A stretch of DNA of 64,000 bases from the NCBI RefSeq assembly GCF_018398425.1, contig NZ_JADPMV010000001.1, forward strand, positions 1,364,001-1,428,000, written 5' to 3'. How positions within the stretch are numbered: the first letter of the stretch is position 1; the number at the start of each line of letters is the position of its first letter. The notes under the pieces are model-generated. The model was not told where the DNA came from. It worked only from the letters and a program-made list of their open reading frames with translations, and ran no database searches. This document shows positions 57,406-64,000 of this stretch, piece after piece. The DNA is from Pseudomonas lalucatii. Its GTDB lineage: Bacteria > Pseudomonadota > Gammaproteobacteria > Pseudomonadales > Pseudomonadaceae. Both the position numbers and the translations under genes were made by a program.

Positions 57406-57810
57406 ATGACAACCGCCAGCCAGGCCCAGAGTTTCTCGAAAAGCCAATGCGTGGCGGGCCTACGTGCGGCGCTGAACATCCTGGACAGGTGGAGGGCGTC
57501 CTGCGAGCAGGCCTGCCGCATCTTGCGCATCTCGCGCAGCACCTACACCCGGGCCCGGCAACAGGACTCGGCGTGGTCGGTCAGCCTGGACGCCGACCAG
57601 ATGCAACGCATCAGCTTCGTCCTGAATATCCACGCGGCACTGCGCCTGGTGTTCGACAACCCGGAGAACGTCTACGGCTTCGCCTCGATGGCGAACCACA
57701 ACGAGTTCTTCAACGGGCGCGCGCCGCTGGAGGTCATGGCCCAGGGCGACATGATCTCGCTGTACGAGACATTCCGGCGCATCGATACGCTGCGCGGTGC
57801 CCAATGGTAA
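57406..57810 (+). CDS. Xre/MbcA/ParS-type antitoxin
   Basis: The 134-residue product has an N-terminal Xre-like helix-turn-helix (LNILDRWRASCEQACRILRISRSTYTRARQQ) and a C-terminal toxin-binding domain (DUF2384) with ALRLVFDNPENVYGFASMANHNEFFNGRAPLEVM. It neutralises the RES toxin encoded next and should repress its own promoter. ATG 57406 begins the conserved part; an upstream GTG in frame lies inside the likely promoter. The stop overlaps the toxin start by seven bases (ATGGTAA), the tight coupling usual for these pairs. Confidence 0.92.
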   Translation: MTTASQAQSFSKSQCVAGLRAALNILDRWRASCEQACRILRISRSTYTRARQQDSAWSVSLDADQMQRISFVLNIHAALRLVFDNPENVYGFASMANHNEFFNGRAPLEVMAQGDMISLYETFRRIDTLRGAQW

Positions 57811-58505
57811 GGCTCGGCAGCCTCGCCGCCCTGGAGGGCGACAGCCTGCAGGGCTACCGCCTGGTCAACTCCAAGTTCCCCCCCATCGCCCTGTTCGATG
57901 ACGTGGCCGACGCCGCAGACTTCGAGGTGCTCTACCAGCTGCAGGCTCTGACCAACCCCAGGTTGCAGAACGAGGTTGGCCGACTGGAGCTGATCTCCCG
58001 CGAGCAGATCCCGTTCGGTATTCCGGGATGCTCCTACGCCACCGCGCCCTTCACCCATGTGAACCCGGCCGGCTCACGCTTCAGCAATGGCAGCTTCGGT
58101 GTGCTCTACCTGGCCGACAGGATGGACACCGCCATTGCCGAAGTGCGCCATCACCAGGAACGCTACTGGTCGAACGTGCCGGACCTGAATTACGAGCGCT
58201 TCGTCTTCCGTGGGCTGACCTGCAGCTTCACCAATGCCGGGATGCGGGACGCAACAGCGGTGTCGCTGTCTGACCCCATCTATGCCCCCGACGACTACAC
58301 GCACTCGCATCAACTGGGAAGCGAGACCAAGCGAGCGAAATGCCCAGGCCTGCGCTATAACTCGGTCCGCTCACCCGGCAAGATCTGCTGGGCACTGATG
58401 ACACCACGCCCCGTAAAATCAGTCATCCAGGCCGCGCATTTCGAGATGATCTGGAGCGGGCAGATTATCAGCGTCAACCGGATTACCACGCTGATGGCCG
58501 AATAG
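57804..58505 (+). CDS. RES-domain NAD-degrading toxin
   Basis: The 233-residue product is a RES-family toxin: the Arg of LQGYRLVNSKFPP, the Glu of ADRMDTAIAEVRHHQERY and a later Ser supply the name-giving residues. Characterised RES toxins deplete NAD by phosphorolysis or hydrolysis, halting growth. The protein is translated from a start inside the antitoxin's last codons. Full length, no frameshift, so the module looks active and may stabilise the island. Confidence 0.92.
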   Translation: MVRLGSLAALEGDSLQGYRLVNSKFPPIALFDDVADAADFEVLYQLQALTNPRLQNEVGRLELISREQIPFGIPGCSYATAPFTHVNPAGSRFSNGSFGVLYLADRMDTAIAEVRHHQERYWSNVPDLNYERFVFRGLTCSFTNAGMRDATAVSLSDPIYAPDDYTHSHQLGSETKRAKCPGLRYNSVRSPGKICWALMTPRPVKSVIQAAHFEMIWSGQIISVNRITTLMAE

Positions 58506-58584
58506 CTCGTGGTGCCATGGGGATATGTGCGCCTGACAGGGGCGATATTGGATCGCGAACTGCCGGTCACAACGGGCAGAAAGC

Positions 58585-58608
58585 GGCCAGAAGCGTCCGC
58601 TTCTGGCC
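58585..58608 (+). terminator. Hairpin after the RES toxin gene
   Basis: Perfect 10-bp stem GGCCAGAAGC / GCTTCTGGCC with loop GTCC, 80 bases after the toxin stop. No T-tract. It may separate the toxin unit from the convergent LysR gene. Confidence 0.5.
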
Positions 58609-58734
58609 CAGGCTGATCGGATAGATGGCCACTTGCAGCATTGGAGCTGCGTGAGTTCTGGGAAAGGCACACGCTGATATCTGGTAGATCTGCTGAGTTA
58701 GTTCTTCCCAGGCATTTGCCAAAGCAGAAGTTGA

Positions 58735-59583
58735 TTAATTGGATGACTCGCCTAGTTCTTGTCGTAGAAACTCTACCAGCCCGCGCTGCAATCCGGTCAG
58801 AGTGCCTTCGCGACTGATCAGCGCCAACTCGGTCGGCGCCAATTCAGGAAGATCCATACACACTGTATGTTCTGGCAGTACCGCCGAAGCGGGCAGAACC
58901 GAGACCCCCAGCCCTGATGCCACCGCTGCCTGTATGCTCGTCAGGCTATGACTGCCAAATGCAACCCGCCAAGGCCGCTGTACCACATCTAACAAGCGGA
59001 TCGCTCGTTGCCGATAAATGCAGCCCTGCGGGAATAACGCCAATGGCAAGACACCGTTGGCGAAGTTGCTACCTACCCCCCTAACCCACACCAGCCGCTC
59101 CGGCCATGTTGCCCAACTAGGCCCGCTGTTTGGCTCACGTTTGACCAATGCGATGTCAATGACGCCTATAGCAAGTTTCTGCTTTAGATCTGTACTCATG
59201 CCGCTGATGGTTTCCAGTCGCGCTTTGGGGCGGACCCACTTGAAGCCGGCGAGGATACTCGTCATGCGTCGTGAGTCGAAGTCCTCCGGCACGCCAATGC
59301 GCAGAGTTTCCGGGTCGACATCGTTGGCAAGGGCTTCTAGTGCCTCCGAGGACATGGCCAGCATGCGCCGGGCGTACTGAATCAGCATTTCTCCGTGTTC
59401 GTTGACGCTGATGTTCTGCCCCGTCCGGTCGCGAAACAAAAGCGTGTGGCCGACCATTTTTTCCAGTTTGCGCACCTGCTGACTCACAGTCGATTGGGTG
59501 CGGTGCACGCGTTCGGCGGCTCGTGTGAAGCTGCCCTCATCAACCACGCACACGAAAGTCTTGAGCAGTTCGAGGTCGAGCAT
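58735..59583 (-). CDS. LysR-family regulator of the HAD/aldolase cluster
   Basis: The 282-residue product has a helix-turn-helix (LDLELLKTFVCVVDEGSFTRAAERVHRTQSTVSQQVRKLEKMVG) and an effector-binding domain (ETLRIGVPEDFDSRRM ... AVASGLGVSVLPASAV). ATG 59583 is chosen over the frame to 59619 because AAGGA precedes it and the family starts at MLDLELL. It is divergent from the HAD-aldolase pair with 105 AT-rich bases between, so it is the likely regulator of that pair. Its codon choice is less GC-biased than the core genes, suggesting a different origin. Confidence 0.88.
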   Translation of the reverse strand: MLDLELLKTFVCVVDEGSFTRAAERVHRTQSTVSQQVRKLEKMVGHTLLFRDRTGQNISVNEHGEMLIQYARRMLAMSSEALEALANDVDPETLRIGVPEDFDSRRMTSILAGFKWVRPKARLETISGMSTDLKQKLAIGVIDIALVKREPNSGPSWATWPERLVWVRGVGSNFANGVLPLALFPQGCIYRQRAIRLLDVVQRPWRVAFGSHSLTSIQAAVASGLGVSVLPASAVLPEHTVCMDLPELAPTELALISREGTLTGLQRGLVEFLRQELGESSN

Positions 59584-59688
59584 GGGGAATCCTTGATATT
59601 TGTTTTTCAACTGACCCATGAATGGTAATTTAATTTCCAGCTAACAGCATTCACTCGTAAGCTGAGTTTCCCCATAGAGGAGAACAGC

Positions 59689-60393
59689 ATGAAATTCGAA
59701 AATACCTCCCGTCCCGAATGGCTGACATTCGATTGCTACGGCACCTTGATTCAATGGGACGAGGGCTTGCAGGCGGTCGCCGCGAAAATCCTCGGCACCA
59801 AGGGGCAGTACAGTGTCGATGCCAATCGCCTGATCGACGTGTACGACCGACACGAACATCGCCTGGAACAGACGCCGCCGCACCGTTCGTTCCGTCAGTT
59901 GAGCACGCTGGGGTTGCAGCTTGCGCTGGAGGAATTGGAGTTGCCCAGTTCGGCCGAGGACAGCCAGCAGCTGGTCGGGGCGATTCCGCAGATGCCGCCA
60001 TTTCCTGAAGTACTCGACACGCTCGCACGCCTCAAGGCTATGGGCTTCAAGCTGTGCATCGTGTCCAACACCGATGACGACATCATTGCCGGCAACGTCG
60101 CGCAGCTCGGTGGGCACATTGACCGGGTCATCACCGCCCAGCAGGCCGGTGCCTACAAGCCCAATCCGCGCCTGTTCGACTACGCTCACCAGCAGTTGGG
60201 CGTGCGCCGTGATGAAGTGGTGCACATCTGTGCCAGCCCGCACCTTGACCACACCGCCGCGCGCGACATGCAGTTTCGCTGCGTCTGGATCGACCGCGGT
60301 ACCGGTCGGCAATTGCTGCCTGACTATCGACCCGATGCGACAGTTAGCACCCTCGATCGAGTCGTGCCGCTGTTCGAATCCCTTGGCTGGTAA
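59689..60393 (+). CDS. HAD-superfamily hydrolase, type II haloacid dehalogenase-like
   Basis: The 234-residue product has the HAD motifs: nucleophile Asp15 in LTFDCYGTL, motif II Ser126-Asn127 (CIVSNTDDD), motif III Lys157 (AYKPNPRLFDYA) and an acidic or histidine-containing last motif (HICASPHLDHTAARDMQ). The DCYGTL type and length resemble L-2-haloacid dehalogenases, but many such proteins are phosphatases. It is followed 17 bases later by a class II aldolase, so the pair may process a hydroxy or phospho-sugar acid. Substrate unknown. Confidence 0.85.
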   Translation: MKFENTSRPEWLTFDCYGTLIQWDEGLQAVAAKILGTKGQYSVDANRLIDVYDRHEHRLEQTPPHRSFRQLSTLGLQLALEELELPSSAEDSQQLVGAIPQMPPFPEVLDTLARLKAMGFKLCIVSNTDDDIIAGNVAQLGGHIDRVITAQQAGAYKPNPRLFDYAHQQLGVRRDEVVHICASPHLDHTAARDMQFRCVWIDRGTGRQLLPDYRPDATVSTLDRVVPLFESLGW

Positions 60394-60410
60394 CCCGCGG
60401 AGTCATTGCC

Positions 60411-61202
60411 ATGGCGCATACCCTTGAAGGCGGTCTGCGTACCGCCCGCTACACCGACTTGGACCTTGAAGCGCCCGCCGTCGTCACTGCGCGCTCGGAA
60501 TTAGCCGCGTGCTTTCAGCTTGCAGCGCTGCACGGCTTGGAGGAGGGGATCTGTAATCACTTCTCCGCCATGGTGCCGGGACGCGATGATTTATTTTTCG
60601 TGAACCCGTACGGGTATGCGTTCGAGGAAGTTACCGTGGACAATCTGCTGGTCTGCGACTTCCATGGCAATGTCGTGGCCGGCGAAGGTCAGCCTGAAGC
60701 AACTGCGTTCTATATCCACGCGCGCCTTCACAAACAACTGCCAAGGGTGAAAGTGGCGTTTCATACGCACATGCCTCACGCCACGGCATTGTGCTTGCTG
60801 CAAGGTTCGCCGCTGTTGTGGTTTGGGCAGACCGCGTTGAAATTTTACGGGCGGACGGCGGTAGACGAGCACTACAACGGCCTGGCACTCGATGAGTCAG
60901 AGGGTGATCGGATTGCCAGCGTCATGGGTGATGCCGGCGTGCTGTTTTTGAAGAACCACGGTGTGATCGTTGCGGGCCCGACTATTGCCGAAGCCTGGGA
61001 CGATCTGTATTACCTGGAACGCGCTGCCCAAGTGCAACTGCTGGCAATGTCGACCCATCGCGAGCTCAAACCAGTACCCCACGAAATTGCACAACGCACT
61101 TACGAGCAGATGCGTCAGGGGGATGCCGAAAGTGCCAGAGCGCATTTGACTAGTGCGATGCGGCGACTGTCACATAGGCAATCGGCTTATATCAATACAT
61201 AG
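60411..61202 (+). CDS. Class II aldolase/adducin family protein
   Basis: The 263-residue product has the fold's metal site (VKVAFHTHMPHATALC with HxH, and FLKNHGVIVAG) and the phosphate-region LEEGICNHFSAMVPG. Family members include fuculose-phosphate aldolase-like and decarboxylating enzymes as well as uncharacterised relatives in oxidative catabolism. It is the second gene of an operon with the HAD protein. Nothing coding follows before the IS66 element 282 bases downstream, so any further operon genes, such as a transporter, may have been lost. Confidence 0.85.
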   Translation: MAHTLEGGLRTARYTDLDLEAPAVVTARSELAACFQLAALHGLEEGICNHFSAMVPGRDDLFFVNPYGYAFEEVTVDNLLVCDFHGNVVAGEGQPEATAFYIHARLHKQLPRVKVAFHTHMPHATALCLLQGSPLLWFGQTALKFYGRTAVDEHYNGLALDESEGDRIASVMGDAGVLFLKNHGVIVAGPTIAEAWDDLYYLERAAQVQLLAMSTHRELKPVPHEIAQRTYEQMRQGDAESARAHLTSAMRRLSHRQSAYINT

Positions 61203-61515
61203 GCTTTCACCGGTCACTAAGCGTTATGGGTATTGCGGTGAAACTTACATGTGAATCGCCCCTAGTTCGTCATGGGGTATCTATCTACAGAACATTTGGC
61301 ACCGTACTACCTACGGCGCCAGTACCTTGAAAATCGCCGCCCCCTACCCTCCCCGCCCATCTACGACTTAGCCTGTTTGCCATCAGACCTAGCGCCAATA
61401 GGCTGACCCCATTGGAATAGCGCTAAGGCATGGAAAAATGAAAGACACAATCAACACTTGGCCGGCAGAGGAGGACGTATGAACGTAAGCGTCCGCCGAA
61501 CTCACCTTGCGTGAT

Positions 61516-63042
61516 TCAGCCAGGTACCCACTGATGCGGCAACAGTTGGCCGATCTCAATCGCCCGCTGCGTCGGCAGGCGTGTCAGCACGTCCTTGAGA
61601 TAGGCATACGGATCATGCCCATTCATCCGCGCCGACTGGATCAGGCTCATGATCGCCGCCGCTCGTTTGCCGCTGCGTAGCGACCCGGCAAACAACCAGT
61701 TCGAGCGCCCAAGTGCCCATGGCCGGATCTGGTTCTCGACCTGGTTATTGTCGATGGGCACAGCTCCATCTTCCAGGTAGCGCGTCAGCGCTACCCAGCG
61801 TTTTAGGCTGTAATCCAAGGCTTTCGCCGTGGCCGATCCGTTGGGCACAAGATCACGCTGGGCCAGCATCCAGTCATGCAGCGTATCGAGGATCGGTGAG
61901 GCTTTGTCCTGCCGTATTCGCCGGCGTTCTTCATTGCTCATGTCCCGTGCTTGCCGTTCGATTTCGTACAAGCCGCCAATCGCGTGCAGTGCCTGTTCGG
62001 CCAACTGGCTTTTGTTTGCAGCGTGAAGATCGAAGAACTTGCGGCGGGCGTGGGCCATGCAGCCAATTTCGGTGATGCCTTGCTCGAAGCTGGCCTTGTA
62101 GCCCGCGAAGTCGTCGCAGACCAGCTTCCCATTCCACTGACCCAGAAAATTGCGCGCATGCTCGCCGGCACGGCTGGGGCTGAAGTCGTACACCACGGCC
62201 TTCAGGTTGGCGAACGGCGTGGTGCTGTAGGCCCAGACGTAAGCCCGATGGGTTTTCTTCTCGCCCGGCGCGAGCATTTGCACCGGGGTTTCATCAGCAT
62301 GGATCACGCGTTGGGCCAGCACGGCTTCGCGCAGGGCATCGACCAGCGGCTGGAGCTGCACGCCGGTTTGTCCGACCCACTGCGCCAGTGTCGAGCGGGC
62401 GATGGCCAGGCCGGCACGGCCAAAGATTTTCTCCTGCCGGTACAGCGGCAGGTGGTCGGCGAATTTGGCCACCATCACGTGAGCCAGGAGGCCGGCGGTG
62501 GGGATGCCCTTGTCGATCACTTGGGCCGGCACGGGTGCCTGGATCAGGGTTTCGCACTGGCGACAGGCCCATTTGCCACGCACGTGCTGCTCAACGGTGA
62601 ACACGCCCGGCGTGTAATCCAGCTTTTCGCTGACGTCTTCACCGATGCGTTGCAGCTGGCAGCCGCAGGCGCACTGGGTGTTCTCCGGCTCGTGACGAAT
62701 CACGGTGCGCGGAAATTGCGCTGGCAGCGGTGTGCGCTTGGGTTGTTGGCGCGGTTCGGCTGGAGCAACTGGGAGATTGACGGCTTTCAGCTCCGCCTCG
62801 ATGGCGGCGATGTCGGTGTCGAGCAGGTCATCAAGCAGGCTGCCCTGGTCAGGGCTCAGTTGCTCGCTGCGCTTGGCGAACTTGTTCCGCTTGTACCAGG
62901 CGATTTCATGGGTGAGCTGCACGATGATTGTTTGATCGCGGTGGATCTTTTTGCCCATCACATCGACCTGCGTGAGCAACTGCGCGGCCAGTTCGCGCAG
63001 TTGCTCAGGTGTCAGTTGATCGAGATTGGGGGAGGAATTCAT
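61516..63042 (-). CDS. tnpC: IS66-family transposase TnpC
   Basis: The 508-residue DDE transposase has an N-terminal coiled region, a zinc-binding segment (CACGCQLQRIGEDVSEKLDY ... KWACRQCETLIQ) and the catalytic triad in RVIHADETPVQ, LVCDDFAGYK and IDNNQVENQIRPWALGR. Intact and full length. It is separated from tnpB by 61 bases. Confidence 0.95.
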   Translation of the reverse strand: MNSSPNLDQLTPEQLRELAAQLLTQVDVMGKKIHRDQTIIVQLTHEIAWYKRNKFAKRSEQLSPDQGSLLDDLLDTDIAAIEAELKAVNLPVAPAEPRQQPKRTPLPAQFPRTVIRHEPENTQCACGCQLQRIGEDVSEKLDYTPGVFTVEQHVRGKWACRQCETLIQAPVPAQVIDKGIPTAGLLAHVMVAKFADHLPLYRQEKIFGRAGLAIARSTLAQWVGQTGVQLQPLVDALREAVLAQRVIHADETPVQMLAPGEKKTHRAYVWAYSTTPFANLKAVVYDFSPSRAGEHARNFLGQWNGKLVCDDFAGYKASFEQGITEIGCMAHARRKFFDLHAANKSQLAEQALHAIGGLYEIERQARDMSNEERRRIRQDKASPILDTLHDWMLAQRDLVPNGSATAKALDYSLKRWVALTRYLEDGAVPIDNNQVENQIRPWALGRSNWLFAGSLRSGKRAAAIMSLIQSARMNGHDPYAYLKDVLTRLPTQRAIEIGQLLPHQWVPG

Positions 63043-63103
63043 GCCGCTGATTGTGCCAGAGCAGGCGGTCAGCGCAGATACACCGATGGGCTAATGGCCG
63101 GTA

Positions 63104-63439
63104 CTACAGCACTGTGATTGCGCCGGCTGCACCTACGCGCTGCCAGGGCAAACCCAGAACCAACGCCTGAAGTTGCTCGGCGTCGAGTTCGACTTCCGAA
63201 CCGTGGCGGATGCCTGGCCAGTGAAACTTGCCCTGGTTTAACCGCCGCGCGGCCAGCCAGATCCCCACGCCGTCATGCACCAGGACTTTCATGCGGTTGG
63301 CGCGGCGATTGGCGAAGAGATAAGCGCAGTGCGGCTTCGCCGCACCGAACACGGACACCACACGCGCCAACGCGGTATCGGTACCGGCACGCATGTCCAT
63401 CGGCTCGGTGGCGAGCCAGATAGTATCGATGCGGATCAC
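63104..63439 (-). CDS. tnpB: IS66-family accessory protein TnpB
   Basis: The 111-residue IS66 Orf2-type protein has IRIDTIWLATEPMDMRAGTDTALARVVSVFG and AYLFANRRANRMKVLVHDGVGIWLAARRLNQGKF. The start is GTG 63439, overlapping the tnpA stop (GTGA), the usual coupling in this family. Required with TnpA and TnpC for transposition in characterised members. Confidence 0.92.
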   Translation of the reverse strand: MIRIDTIWLATEPMDMRAGTDTALARVVSVFGAAKPHCAYLFANRRANRMKVLVHDGVGIWLAARRLNQGKFHWPGIRHGSEVELDAEQLQALVLGLPWQRVGAAGAITVL

Positions 63440-63753
63440 TGGGCGAGCCCACGGATAAAACGGGCGCATCCTTCAGGATCGGAGGCTGGCCATTTCACCG
63501 TGACCGATTGCTCGCCAAGCGGTAGCTCGATAATCACCGCTGCTTCAGCCGGTCGTTTGGGCGTAACCCTCGCTGGAACGAACGCCGGCAACGCAGCTGG
63601 CAGTTGATCTCGATAAAGCGGTAGCCACTTGCGAATGACGTTGGCGTTGATACCGTGGCGAATGGCAATGCTGGATACGCTCGCACCGGGTTGCAGGTAC
63701 TCCTGAACAACCTGGGCCTTGAACGGCTTGGGGTAAGAGCTTCGTTGGCGCAT
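63436..63753 (-). CDS. tnpA: IS66-family accessory protein TnpA
   Basis: The 105-residue protein has an N-terminal helix-turn-helix (SYPKPFKAQVVQEYLQPGASVSSIAIRHGINANVIRKWL), the IS66 Orf1 pattern. It is the first gene of the element; promoter expected in the 100 bases before the right end. Confidence 0.9.
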   Translation of the reverse strand: MRQRSSYPKPFKAQVVQEYLQPGASVSSIAIRHGINANVIRKWLPLYRDQLPAALPAFVPARVTPKRPAEAAVIIELPLGEQSVTVKWPASDPEGCARFIRGLAQ

Positions 63754-63853
63754 GGAAATCCCGGCGATAAGGGCTATCGCGTCCGCTTAAAAATACGCGG
63801 ACACCATCGCCCTTAATGCGGGAGTTCGGAAGGTGACTTGGCTGGACGCTTAC

Positions 63854-64000
63854 CTTGGCCCACAATCCCTATCAGGTTCACTCCGTCACGGTCTGACCTA
63901 TTTCGCCATCACGTGCTTACCGCCTGTGCTCCTTGTGAAGTCTGTGGGTTACTGTTTTCACTTCCCCGTAGGGCATGCCGTAAAGAGTTCGGCTCGATAC
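63854..64000 (+). other. Flank beyond IS66, nothing recognised
   Basis: 147 bases with no coding frame of note and lower GC. It could be part of another element cut by the window edge. Confidence 0.4.

Larger units (their letters stand above)
61485..63853 (-). mobile_element. IS66-family insertion sequence, complete
   Basis: The element is 2369 bases long. The left end starts GTAAGCGTCC (61485) and the right end reads the same on the minus strand (63844-63853); the terminal repeats match at about 21 of 27 positions. Inside are tnpA, tnpB and tnpC on the minus strand in IS66 order. IS66 elements make 8-base target duplications, yet the flanks GTATGAAC and CTTGGCCC differ, so the present flanks were probably not adjacent before insertion. 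Confidence 0.88.

Noticed and set aside
63854..64000. Possible second mobile element at the right edge
   Set aside because: Too short and without motif to support any assignment.

Overview
The window looks like a chromosomal segment of a Pseudomonas. It is GC-rich, strong ribosome sites of the GGAGG type precede most genes, and from about 1 to 18.3 kb the gene order (ygfZ, tctDE, opdH, tctCBA, ung, AraC regulator, valine-type catabolic operon) follows the PA0743-PA0759 neighbourhood of P. aeruginosa as I remember it. The species cannot be named from the sequence alone. No gene in the core half looks foreign.

Layout. (1) 1-2.0 kb: the end of ygfZ, an HDOD signalling protein and a periplasmic solute-binding protein. 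(2) 2.0-9.8 kb: a tricarboxylate uptake system, with the TctE/TctD two-component pair on the minus strand, the OprD-type porin OpdH, and the three-part transporter TctC-TctB-TctA followed by a coupled AbrB-like membrane protein. Two AAnAAnAA (Crc/Hfq-type) sequences lie at the ribosome sites of opdH and tctC. (3) 9.8-12.4 kb: a lipoprotein, uracil-DNA glycosylase and an AraC regulator. (4) 12.6-18.3 kb: five genes for branched-chain acyl-CoA (valine-type) degradation, including a close relative of the cis-2-decenoate dispersal enzyme DspI. (5) 18.3-41.0 kb: a complete Lap-type biofilm adhesion locus. It holds the type I exporter (lapE-lapB-lapC), a 4780-residue LapA-like adhesin with 15 nearly identical tandem units, a small unknown gene, the c-di-GMP receptor LapD and the periplasmic protease LapG. 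(6) 41.2-45.7 kb: a lipoprotein, a diguanylate cyclase overlapping a Cys-rich gene and followed by rsuA, then phaG.

(7) From a tRNA-Gly(CCC) gene at 45.7 kb to the end lies an accessory island. It starts with degraded DNA, including a frameshifted DUF3422-type fragment, then two small unknown genes and ardA. A replication/partition/mobilisation block follows (AlpA-like, RepA, ParA, ParB-like, TraF, VirD2-type relaxase) in the order known from Tn4371-family integrative elements. No integrase, TraG or Trb genes are present, so the element appears decayed or truncated. Cargo and remnants follow: an XRE regulator with an MFS transporter, a LysR gene with an EexN exclusion lipoprotein, a RES-Xre toxin-antitoxin pair, a LysR/HAD/class II aldolase cluster, and a complete IS66-family element without a visible target duplication.

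How the genes fit together: the adhesin is exported by LapEBC and held at the outer membrane by its N-terminal retention module. LapG would cut that module at a TAAG motif (residues 103-106) unless LapD, loaded with c-di-GMP, sequesters LapG. The diguanylate cyclase 0.9 kb beyond lapG is a plausible c-di-GMP source, and two FleQ-box-like sites sit in the adhesin promoter region. In the island, two separate repeat clusters flank the alpA-repA pair and are the best candidates for a replication origin or partition site.
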